Part shown: piece by piece, positions 26,061 through 38,055 of the stretch
How positions within the stretch are numbered: the first letter of the stretch is position 1
Layout of the letters: every line of letters begins with the position of its first letter
Assembly: GCA_039566865.1 (NCBI GenBank)
Contig: CM076954.1
Span: 10,750,001 to 10,814,000 of the forward strand
Direction of reading: 5' to 3'
From: Aurelia coerulea
Lineage: Eukaryota; Cnidaria; Scyphozoa; Semaeostomeae; Ulmaridae
Length of the DNA: 64,000 nucleotides
Notes under the pieces: generated by a model
Databases searched by the model: none
Seen by the model: the letters and a program-made list of their open reading frames with translations, nothing else
What the model was told of the DNA's origin: nothing
Translations under genes and position numbers: made by a program

Positions 26061-29000
26061 TGAGACTAAAGAAAAAACTAATGTCTATAGCAATGTTTCC
26101 AAGAAGGGTTGCTGCAGCACTAATAGAGCGCTCTTAAAGAAGCTACTTGCCTAACTAAAGTTTTAAAGAACGATGAGTGCAATACTCTTTCTAATATAAA
26201 TTGTAGCTACTAAAGTACATTAATCCGCACTTTTTGTGTTTATATATTGTTTTCTTTGAGAAAATACACATTTAATTAATCGATGTTTGCTTATGAAAAA
26301 AAAGCTAAAAGAAGACTAAAGAAAAAACTAATGGCTATCGAAATGATTCCAAGGACGATTTATGCAGCACTAATATAGTGCTTTTAAAGAATTTACTGGC
26401 AGAACTAGAGTTTTCAAGGGCGATGAGTGCAATGCTATTTATAATATAAATTGTAGCTACAAAAGTACGTTAATCCACACTTTTGGTGTTTATATTTTGT
26501 TTTCTTTGACAAAATAGGCATTTTGTTAATCGATGTTTGTTTATGCAAAAAAGATAAAACGAGACTAAAGAAAAAACTAATGTCTATCGTAATGTTTCCA
26601 AGAAGGGTTGCTGCAGTACTAATAGAGTGCTCTTAAAGAAGTTACTGGCCGAACTAAAGTTTTAAAGAACGATGAGTGCAATACTCTTTATAATATGAAT
26701 TGAAGCTACTAAGTTACGTTAATCCACACTTTTTGTGTTTATATTTTGTTTTCTTTGAGAAATTAAACATTTAATTAAGCGATGTTCATTTATGCAGAAA
26801 AGCTAAAATGAGACTAAAGAAAAAACTAATGTCTATAGCAATGTTTCCAAGAAGGGTTGCTGCAGCACTAATAGAGTGCTCTTAAAGAAGCTACTTGCCT
26901 AACTAAAGTTTTAAAGAACGATGAGTGCAATACTCTTTCTAATATAAATTGTAGCTACTAAAGTACATTAATCCGCACTTTTTGTGTTTATATATTGTTT
27001 TCTTTGAGAAAATACACATTTAATTAATCGATGTTTCTTTATGCAGTAAAGCTAAAATGGGACTTAACAAGAAACTAATGTCTACGGTAATGTTTCCAAG
27101 AATAGTTGCTGCAGCACTAATATAGTGCTATTAAAGAAGTTACTGGTAGAACAAAAGTTTTAAAGAACGATGAATGCAATACTTTTTATAATATAAATTG
27201 TTGCTACTTAGATACGTTAATCTACAGATTTTGTAATTACATTTTGTTTTCTTAGAGAAAAAAATCATTTAATTAATCGATGTTTGCTTATGCAGTAAAG
27301 CTAAAATGAGACTAAAGGAAAAACAAATCTCTATAGTAATGTTTCCAAGAATGGTTGCTGCAGCAATAATATAGTGCTATAAAAGAAGTTACTGGTAGAA
27401 CTAAAGTTTCATAGAACGATGAATGCAATACTTCTTATAATATAAATTGTTGCTACTTAGTTACGTTAATCTACAGATTTTGTGATTATATTTTGTTTTC
27501 TTTGAGAAAATAAACATTTTATTAATCCATGTCTTCCTATGAAAAAAAGCTAAAAGAAGACTAAAGAAAAAACTAATGGCTATCGAAATGATTCCAAGGA
27601 CGGTTTCTGCAGCACTAATATAGTGCTTTTAAAGAATTTACTGGCAGAACTAGAGTTTTCAATACCGATGAGTGCAATGCTCTTTATAATATAAATTGTA
27701 GCTACAAAAGTACGTTAATCCACACTTTTTGTGTTTATATTTTGTTTTCTTTGACAAAATATGCATTTTGTTAATCGATGTTTGTTTATGCAAAAAAGAT
27801 AAAACGAGACTAAAGAAAAACTAATGTCTATCATAATGTTTCCAACAAGGGTTGCTGCAGCACTAATAGAGTGCTCTTAAAGAAGTTACTGGCCGAACTA
27901 AAGTTTTAAAGAACGATGAGTGCAATACTCTTTATAATATGAATTGAAGCTACCAAGTTACGTTAATCCACACTTTTTGTGTTTATATTTTGTTTTCTTT
28001 GAGAAAATACACATTTAATTAATCGATGTTTCTTTATGCAGTAAAGCTAAAATGGGACTTAACAAAAAACTAATGTCTATAGTAATGTTTCCAAGAATAG
28101 TTGCTGCAGCACTAATATAGTGCTATTAAAGAAGTTACTGGTAGAACAAAAGTTTTAAAGAACGATGGGCGCAATTCTCTTTCTAATATAAATTTCTGCT
28201 ACTAAGTTACGTTAATCCACACTTTTTGTGTTTATATGTTGTTTTCTTTTAGAAAGTAAACATTTAATTCAGCGATGTTCATTTATGCAGTAAAGCTAAA
28301 ATGAGACTAAAGAAAAAACTAATGTCTATAGTAATGTTTCCAAGAATGGTTGCTGCAGCACTAATAGAGTGCTCTTAAAGAAGTTAATGGCCGAACTAAA
28401 GTTTTAAAGAACGATAAGTGCAATAATCTTTCTAAAATAAATTGTAGCTACTAAAGTACATTAATCCACTCTTTTGTGATTTTATTTTGTTTTTTTTTAA
28501 AAAATAAACATTTTATTAATCGATGTTTTCCTATGAAAAAAAGCTAAAAGAAGACTAAAGAAAAAACTAATGGCTATAGAAATGATTCCAAGGACGGTTT
28601 CTGCAGCACTTATATAGTGCACTTAAAGAAGTTACTGGCCGAACTAAAGTTTTGAGGCACGATGAGTGCAATACTCTTTATAATTTAAATGGTAGCTACA
28701 AAAGTACTTTAATCCACACTTTTTGTGTTTATATTTTGTTTTCTTTGAGAAAATAAACATTTTATTGATCGATGTTTGTTTATGCAGTAAAGTTAAAATG
28801 AGACTAAAGAAAAAACTAATGTCTATAGTAATGTTTCCAAAAAGTGTTGCTGCAGCGCTAATAGAGTGCTCTTGAAATAGCTACTGGCAGAACTAAAATT
28901 TTAAAGAACCATGAGTGCAATACTTTTTATAATATAAAATGTAGCTACTAACTTACGTTAATCCACACTTTTTTATTTTGCTTTCTTTGAGAAAATACAC

Positions 29001-31998
29001 ATTTAATTAATCGATGTTTCTTTATGCAGTAAAGCCAAAATGGGACTTAACAAAAAACTAATGTCTATCGTAATGTTTCCAAGAAGGGTTGCTGCAGCAC
29101 TAATAGAGTGCTCTTAAAGAAGTTACTGGCCGAACTAAAGTTTTAAAGAACGATGAGTGCAATACTCCTTATAATATGAATTGAAGTTACTAAGTTACGT
29201 TAATCCACACGTTTTGTGTTTATATTGTGTTTTCTTTGAGAAAATAAACATTTTATTAATCGATGTTATCTTATGCAAAAAAGCTAAAATGAGACTAAAG
29301 GAAAAACTAATCTCTATAGTAACATTTCCAAGAATGATTGCTGCAGCAATAATGTAGTGCTATAAAAGAAGTTACTGGTAGAACTAAAGTTTTAAAGAAC
29401 AATAAGTGCAATACTTTTTATAATATAAAATGTAGCTACTAACTTACGTTAATCCACACTTTTTGTGTTTATATTTCGTTTTCTTTGAGAAAATAGGCAT
29501 TTTATTAATCGATGTTTGTTTATGCAAAAAAACTAAAACGAGACTAAAGAAAAAACTAATGTCTATCGTAATGTTTCCAAGAAGGGTTGCTGCAGCACTA
29601 ATACAGTGCTCTTAAAGAAGTTATTGGCCGAACTAAAGTTTTAAAGAGCGATGAGTGCAATACTCTTTCTAATATAAATTGTAGCTACTAAAGTACATTC
29701 ATCCACACTTTTTGTGTTTTTTTATATTTTGTTTTCTTTGAGAAAATAAACATTTTATTAATCGATGTTTGCTTATGCAAAAAACCTAAAATGAGACTAA
29801 AGGAAAAACTAATCTCTATAGTAATATTTCCAAGAATGATTGCTGCAGCAATAATATAGTGCTATAAAAGAAGTTACTGGTAGAACTAAAGTTTTAAAGA
29901 ACAATAAGTGCAATACTTTTTATAATATAAAATGTAGCTACTAACTTACGTTAATCAACACTTTTTGTGTTTATATTTCGTTTTCTTTGAGAAAATAGGC
30001 ATTTTATTAATCGATGTTTGTTTATGCAAAAAAGCTAAAACGAGACTAAAGAAAATACTAATGTCTATCGTAATGTTTCCAAGAAGGGTTGCTGCAGCAC
30101 TAATAGAGTGCTCTTAAAGAAGTTATTGGCCGAACTAAAGTTTTAAACAACGATGAGTGCAATACTCTTTATAATATGAATTGAAGCTACTAAGTTACGT
30201 TAATCCACACTTTTTGTGTTTATATTGTATTTTCATTGAGAAAGTAAACATTTAATTAAGCGATGTTCATTTATGCAAAAAACCTAAAATGAGACTAAAG
30301 GAAAAACTAATCTCTATAGTAATATTTCCAAGAATGATTGCTGCAGCAATAATATAGTGCTATAAAAGAAGTTACTGGTAGAACTAAAGTTTTAAAGAAC
30401 AATAAGTGCAATACTTTTTATAATATAAAATGTAGCTACTAACTTACGTTAATCAACACTTTTTGTGTTTATATTTCGTTTTCTTTGAGAAAATAGGCAT
30501 TTTATTAATCGATGTTTGTTTATGCAAAAAAGATAAAACGAGACTAAAGAAAAACTGATGTCTATAGTAATGTATCCAAGAAGGGTTGCTGCAGCACTAA
30601 TAGAGTGCTCTTAAAGAAGTTATTGGCCGAACTAAAGTTGTAAAGAACGATGAGTGCAATACTCTTTCTAATATAAAATGTAGCTACTAACTTACGTTAA
30701 TCCACACTTTTTGTGTTTATATTTTGTTTTCTTTGAGAAAATAAACATTTTATTAATCGATGTTTGCTTATGCAAAAAAGCTAAAATGAGACTAAAGGAA
30801 AAACTAATCTGTATAGTAATATTTCAAAGAATGGTTGCTGCAGCAATAATATAGTGCTATAAAAGAAGTTACTGGTAGAACTAAAGTTTTAAAGAACAAT
30901 AAGTGCAATACTTTTTATAATATAAAATATAGCTACTAACTTACGTTAATCCACACTTTTTGTGTTTATATTTTGTTTTCTTTGAGAAAATAAACATTAT
31001 AATAATCGATGTTTGCTTATGCAAAAAAGCTAAAATGAGACTAAAGGAAAATTTAATCTCTATAGTAATATTTCAAAGAATGATTGCTGCAGCAATAATA
31101 TAGTGCTATAAAAGAAGTTACTGGTAGAACTAAAGTTTTAAAGAACAATAAGTGCAATACTTTTTATAATATAAAATGTAGCTTCTAACTTACGTTAATC
31201 CACCCTTTTTGTGTTTATACTTTGTTTTCGTTGAGAAAATAGGCATTTTATTAATCGATGTTTGTTTATGCAAAAAAGCTTAAACGAGACTAAAGAAAAA
31301 ACTAATGTCTATCGTAATGTTTCCAAGAAGGGTTGCTGCAGCACTAATAGAGTGCTCTTAAAGAAGTTATAGGCCGAACTAAAGTTTTAAAGAACGATGA
31401 GTGCAATACTCTTTCTAATATAAATTGAAGCTACTAAGTTACGTTAATCCACACGTTTTGTGTTTATATTGTGTTTTCTTTGAGAAAGTAAACATTTAAT
31501 TAAGCGATGTTCATTTATGCAGTAAAGCTAAAATGAGACTAAAGAAAAAACTAATGTCTATAGTAATGTTTCCAAGAAGGGTTGCTGCAGCACTAATAGA
31601 GTGCTCTTAAAGAAGTTATTGGCCGAACTAAAGTTTTAAAGAACGACGAGTGCAATACTCTTTCTAATATAAATTGTAGCTACTAAAGTACATTAATCCA
31701 CACTTTTTGTGTTTTTTTATATTTTGTTTTCTTTGAGAAAGTAAAAATTTAATTAAGCGATGTTCATTTATGCAGTAAAGCTAAAATGAGACTAAAGAAA
31801 AAACTAATGGCTATAGAAATGATTCCAAGGACGGTTTCTGCAGCACTAATAGAGTGCTCTTGAAATAGCTACTGGCAGAACTAAAATTTTAAAGAACGAT
31901 GAGTGCAATACTTTTTATAATATAAAATGTAGCTACTAACTTACGTTAATCCACACTTTTTTATTTTGTTTTCTTTGAGAAAATACACATTTAATTAA

Positions 31999-34481
31999 TC
32001 GATGTTTCTTTATGCAGTAAAGCAAAAATGAGACTTAACAAAAAACTAATGTCTATAGTAATGTTTCCAAGAATAGTTGCTGCAGCACTAATATAGTGCT
32101 ATTAAAGAAGTTACAGGCCGAACTAAAGTTTTAAAGAACGATGGGCGCAATTCTCTTTCTAATATAAGTTGCTGCTACTAAGTTACGTTAATCCACACTT
32201 TTTGTGTTGATATTTTGTTTTCTTTGAGAAAATAAACATTTTATTAATCGATGTTTGCTTATGCAAAAAAGCTAAAATGAGACTAAAGGAAAAACTAATC
32301 TCTATAGTAACATTTCCAAGAATGATTGCTGCAGCAATAATATAGTGCTATAAAAGAAGTTACTGGTAGATCTAAAGTTTTAAAGAACAATAAGTGCAAT
32401 ACTTTTTATAATATAAAATATAGCTACTAAATTACGTTAATCCACACTTTTTGTGTTGATATTTTGTTTTCTTTGAGAAAATAAACATTTTATTAATCGA
32501 TGTTTGCTTATGCAAAAAAGCTAATATGAGACTAAAGGAAAAACTAATCTTTATAGTAATATTTCCAAGAATGGTTGCTGCAGCAATAATATAGTGCTAA
32601 AGAAGTTACTGGTAGAACTAAAGTTTTAAAGAACAATAAGTGCAATACTTTTTATAATATAAAATGTAGCTACTAAGTTACGTTAATCCACAGTTTTTGT
32701 GTTGATATTTTGTTTTCTTTGAGAAAATAGGCATTTTATTAATCGATGTTTGTTTATGCAAAAAAACTAAAACGAGACTAAAGAAAAAACTAATGTCTAT
32801 CGTAATGTTTCCAAGAAGGGTTGCTGCAGCACTAATACAGTGCTCTTAAAGAAGTTATTGGCCGAACTAAAGTTTTAAAGAGCGATGAGTGCAATACTCT
32901 TTCTAATATAAATTGTAGCTACTAAAGTACATTAATTCACACTTTTTGTGTTTATATTTTGTTTTCTTTGAGAAAATAAACATTTTATTAATCGATGTTT
33001 GCTTATGCAAAAAAGCTAATATGAGACTAAAGGAAAAACTAATCTTTATAGTAATATTTCCAAGAATGGTTGCTGCAGCAATAATATAGTGCTAAAGAAG
33101 TTACTGGTAGAACTAAAGTTTTAAAGAACAATAAGTGCAATACTTTTTATAATATAAAATGTAGCTACTAAGTTACGTTAATCCACAGTTTTTGTGTTGA
33201 TATTTTGTTTTCTTTGAGAAAATAAACATTTTATTAATCGATGTTTGCTTATGCAAAAAAGCTAAAATGAGACTAAAGGAAAAACTAATCTCTATAGTAA
33301 TATTTCCAAGAATGATTGCTGCAGCAATAATATAGTGCTATAAAAGAAGTTACTGGTAGATCTAAAGTTTTAAAGAACAATAAGTGCAATACTTTTTATA
33401 ATATAAAATATAGCTACTAAATTACGTTAATCCACACTTTTTGTGTTGATATTTTGTTTTCTTTGAGAAAATAAACATTTTATTAATCGACGTTCTCCTA
33501 TGAAAAAAAGCTAAAAGAAGACTAAAGAAAAAATTAATGGCTATGGAAATGATTCCAAGGACGGTTTCTGCAGCACTAATATAGTGCTTTTAAGAAGTTA
33601 CTGGCAGAACTAGAGTTTTCAAGGCCGATGAGTGCAATGCTCTTTATAATATAAATTGTAGCTATCAAAGTACGTTAATCCACACTTTTGGTGTTTATAT
33701 TTTGTTTTCTTTGAGAAAATAAGCATTTTATTAATCGACGTTTGTTTATGCAAAAAAGTTGAAACGAGACTAAAGAAAAAACTAATGTCTATAGTAATGT
33801 TTCCAAGAAGGGTTGCTGCAGCACTAATAGAGTGCTCTTAAAGAAGTTACTGGCGGAACTAAAGTTTTAAAGAACGATGAGTGCAATACTCTTTATAATA
33901 TTAATTGTAGCTACTAAGTTAGGTTAATCCACACTTTTTGTGTTTATATTTTGTTTTCTTTGAGAAAATAAACATTTTATTAATCGATGTTTGCTTATGC
34001 AAAAAAGCTAAAATGAGACTAAAGGAAAAACAAATCTCTATTGTAATATTTCCAAGAATGATTGCTGCAGCAATAATATAGTGCTATAAAAGAAGTTACT
34101 GGTAGATCTAAAGTTTTAAAGAACAATAAGTGCAATACTTTTTATAATATAAAATGTAGCGACTAAGTTACGTTAATCCATACTTTTTGTGTTGATATTT
34201 TGTTTTCTTTGAGAAAATAAACATTTTATTAATCGATGTTCTCCTATGAAAACAAGCTAAAAGAAGACTAAAGAAAAAACTAATGGCTATAGAAATGATT
34301 CCAAGGACGGTTTCTGCAGCACTAATATAGTGCTTTTAAAGAAGTTACTGGCAGAACTAGAGTTTTCAAGGCCGATGAGTGCAATGCTCTTTATAATATA
34401 AATTGTAGCTACAAAAGTACGTTAATCCAAACTTTTGGTGTTTATATTCTGTTTTCTTTGAGAAAATAGGCATTTTATTAA
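31999..34481. repeat. 10-monomer unit (2483 bp), copy 1
   Basis: Adjacent tandem partner of 34482-36964. Anchors: the GCTGCTACTA variant at 32171 with 34654, and the rare CTATGGAAATG variant at 33541 with 36024. Unit ends match where CGATGTTTCTTTATGCAG recurs (about 31999 and 34482). The unit contains several monomers with a shortened TAGTGCTAAAGAAG motif, which help as markers. Confidence 0.85.
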
Positions 34482-36964
34482 TCGATGTTTCTTTATGCAG
34501 TAAAGCAAAAATGAGACTTAACAAAAAACTAATGTCTATAGTAATGTTTCCAAGAATAGTTGCTGCAGCACTAATATAGTGCTATTAAAGAAGTTACAGG
34601 CCGAACTAAAGTTTTAAAGAACGATGGGCGCAATTCTCTTTCTAATATAAGTTGCTGCTACTAAGTTACGTTAATCCACACTTTTTGTGTTGATATTTTG
34701 TTTTCTTTGAGAAAATAAACATTTTATTAATCGATGTTTGCTTATGCAAAAAAGCTAAAATGAGACTAAAGGAAAAACTAATCTCTATAGTAACATTTCC
34801 AAGAATGATTGCTGCAGCAATAATATAGTGCTATAAAAGAAGTTACTGGTAGATCTAAAGTTTTAAAGAACAATAAGTGCAATACTTTTTATAATATAAA
34901 ATATAGCTACTAAATTACGTTAATCCACACTTTTTGTGTTGATATTTTGTTTTCTTTGAGAAAATAAACATTTTATTAATCGATGTTTGCTTATGCAAAA
35001 AAGCTAATATGAGACTAAAGGAAAAACTAATCTTTATAGTAATATTTCCAAGAATGGTTGCTGCAGCAATAATATAGTGCTAAAGAAGTTACTGGTAGAA
35101 CTAAAGTTTTAAAGAACAATAAGTGCAATACTTTTTATAATATAAAATGTAGCTACTAAGTTACGTTAATCCACAGTTTTTGTGTTGATATTTTGTTTTC
35201 TTTGAGAAAATAGGCATTTTATTAATCGATGTTTGTTTATGCAAAAAAACTAAAACGAGACTAAAGAAAAAACTAATGTCTATCGTAATGTTTCCAAGAA
35301 GGGTTGCTGCAGCACTAATACAGTGCTCTTAAAGAAGTTATTGGCCGAACTAAAGTTTTAAAGAGCGATGAGTGCAATACTCTTTCTAATATAAATTGTA
35401 GCTACTAAAGTACATTAATTCACACTTTTTGTGTTTATATTTTGTTTTCTTTGAGAAAATAAACATTTTATTAATCGATGTTTGCTTATGCAAAAAAGCT
35501 AATATGAGACTAAAGGAAAAACTAATCTTTATAGTAATATTTCCAAGAATGGTTGCTGCAGCAATAATATAGTGCTAAAGAAGTTACTGGTAGAACTAAA
35601 GTTTTAAAGAACAATAAGTGCAATACTTTTTATAATATAAAATGTAGCTACTAAGTTACGTTAATCCACAGTTTTTGTGTTGATATTTTGTTTTCTTTGA
35701 GAAAATAAACATTTTATTAATCGATGTTTGCCTATGCAAAAAAGCTAAAATGAGACTAAAGGAAAAACTAATCTCTATAGTAATATTTCCAAGAATGATT
35801 GCTGCAGCAATAATATAGTGCTATAAAAGAAGTTACTGGTAGATCTAAAGTTTTAAAGAACAATAAGTGCAATACTTTTTATAATATAAAATATAGCTAC
35901 TAAATTACGTTAATCCACACTTTTTGTGTTGATATTTTGTTTTCTTTGAGAAAATAAACATTTTATTAATCGACGTTCTCCTATGAAAAAAAGCTAAAAG
36001 AAGACTAAAGAAAAAATTAATGGCTATGGAAATGATTCCAAGGACGGTTTCTGCAGCACTAATATAGTGCTTTTAAGAAGTTACTGGCAGAACTAGAGTT
36101 TTCAAGGCCGATGAGTGCAATGCTCTTTATAATATAAATTGTAGCTATCAAAGTACGTTAATCCACACTTTTGGTGTTTATATTTTGTTTTCTTTGAGAA
36201 AATAAGCATTTTATTAATCGACGTTTGTTTATGCAAAAAAGTTGAAACGAGACTAAAGAAAAAACTAATGTCTATAGTAATGTTTCCAAGAAGGGTTGCT
36301 GCAGCACTAATAGAGTGCTCTTAAAGAAGTTACTGGCGGAACTAAAGTTTTAAAGAACGATGAGTGCAATACTCTTTATAATATTAATTGTAGCTACTAA
36401 GTTAGGTTAATCCACACTTTTTGTGTTTATATTTTGTTTTCTTTGAGAAAATAAACATTTTATTAATCGATGTTTGCTTATGCAAAAAAGCTAAAATGAG
36501 ACTAAAGGAAAAACAAATCTCTATTGTAATATTTCCAAGAATGATTGCTGCAGCAATAATATAGTGCTATAAAAGAAGTTACTGGTAGATCTAAAGTTTT
36601 AAAGAACAATAAGTGCAATACTTTTTATAATATAAAATGTAGCGACTAAGTTACGTTAATCCATACTTTTTGTGTTGATATTTTGTTTTCTTTGAGAAAA
36701 TAAACATTTTATTAATCGATGTTCTCCTATGAAAACAAGCTAAAAGAAGACTAAAGAAAAAACTAATGGCTATAGAAATGATTCCAAGGACGGTTTCTGC
36801 AGCACTAATATAGTGCTTTTAAAGAAGTTACTGGCAGAACTAGAGTTTTCAAGGCCGATGAGTGCAATGCTCTTTATAATATAAATTGTAGCTACAAAAG
36901 TACGTTAATCCAAACGTTTGGTGTTTATATTCTGTTTTCTTTGAGAAAATAGGCATTTTATTAA
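34482..36964. repeat. 10-monomer unit (2483 bp), copy 2
   Basis: Second copy of the 2483-bp unit. Downstream, the block 35150-38810 aligns with 42990-46650 at an offset of 7844-7845 bp. Upstream, 30571 aligns with 41144 and 31741 with 42314 at 10573 bp. The difference between the two offsets (2728) equals one 2483-bp unit plus about one monomer. The 10-monomer duplication is therefore present in only one arm of the larger repeat. Confidence 0.8.
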
Positions 36965-37529
36965 TCGACGTTTGTTTATGCAAAAAAGTTGAAACGAGAC
37001 TAAAGAAAAGACTAATGTCTATCGTAATGTTTCCAAGAAGGGTTGCTGCAGTACTAATAGAGTGCTCTTAAAGAAGTTATTGGCGGAACTAAAGTTTTAA
37101 AGAACGATGAGTGCAATACTCTTTATAATATTAATTGTAGCTACTAAGTTAGGTTAATCCACACTTTTTGTGTTTATATTTTGTTTTCTTTGAGAAAGTA
37201 AGCATTTAATTAAGCGATGTTCATTTATGCAGTAAAGCTAAAATGAGACTAAAGAAAAAACTAATGTCTATAGTAATGTTTCCAAGAAGGGTTGCTGCAG
37301 CACTAATAGAGTGCTCTTAAAGAAGTTATTGGCCGAACTAAAGTTTTAAAGAACAATAAGTGCAATACTTTTTATAATATAAAATGTAGCTACTAAGTTA
37401 CGTTAATCCACACTTTTTGTGTTGATATTTTGTTTTCTTTGAGAAAATAAACATTTTATTAATCGATGTTTGCTTATGCAAAAAAGCTAAAATGAGACTA
37501 AAGGAAAAACTAATCTCTATAGTAATGTT

Positions 37530-38055
37530 CTTACCAGTTAGCCAAGGAGGGATCACTCTAACATATAGAGAGATACATATTCATTTCAGTACTCGACAAC
37601 TCTGGCTTGGTTTGCCCATCAGCATCACAGAAGATTGTTTTTAGATTTGTTATAAAATGACCTGCCTTCAGAGCTGTTCTTTTCTTGTAGTTAAACTGGT
37701 AACGGACAGTGCAAACTGACCATTTTGCTAAAGAACTCGGAGTCGTACGAATCTTCATCTCGTCTTCTACTGTGTGGGCATTATTTAGGCCCTCGACGTG
37801 ATGCAATAATAGATGCTTCAGCCATAACCCATCCACATAGAATCGTTCCATACACTTCATCGCGATACCATGGAGTATTACTTGTTGGATTCAACAATTC
37901 GTTTGAAAAATCGATCCCATTTGAGAATTTGCAAGGCAATGATAATTTGATTTCTTGCACGCTTTAAAGTTGCTGAAGGACTGGGAACTAATAGGAAGTA
38001 TTTCACCTTGTGCGTCACCTTGTCGTTAAAACACATTTACGCAGGCGTAAATGTT
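37530..38055. other. non-satellite 526-bp insert, copy 1
   Basis: Unique-looking DNA replacing about 148 bp of one monomer: the left flank stops at GTAATGTT and satellite resumes at TGTTTTCTTTGAG. It contains a 100-codon minus-strand frame (37558-37860) and an overlapping 80-codon plus-strand frame (37725-37967). Neither has a domain I recognise. The minus frame is preceded in frame by a stop nine codons upstream of the first Met, so it is at best an exon-sized relic. At the left edge the minus strand reads CTAACTGGTAAGAAC, a good splice-donor match, but the frame stops before it. At the right edge is a perfect 10-bp inverted repeat, ACATTTACGC-AG-GCGTAAATGT (38033-38054). No target duplication was found. 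It could be a captured gene fragment or a short mobile element. Confidence 0.85.

Larger units (their letters stand above)
4795..37529. repeat. 249-bp satellite array, first part (~131 monomers)
   Basis: Uninterrupted tandem array. The period was measured between successive CTGCAG sites (5461, 5710, then the degenerate site at 5959, 6209, 6458, 6707), giving 249-250 bp. Monomers fall into at least three interleaved types. One has TTCATTTATGCAGTAAAGC. One has TTTTCCTATGAAAAAAAGC with CAAGGACGGTTTC. One has TTTGTTTATGCAAAAAAGC with GAAACGAGAC. Most monomers carry PstI CTGCAG, a GCACTA-ATA-TAGTGC or related dyad, and CACA-CTTTT-TGTG. Small indels keep unit length within a few bases. No gene is present; frames such as 24932-25141 are monomer sequence. 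This could be pericentromeric or centromeric heterochromatin, but the sequence alone does not show that. Confidence 0.97.
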
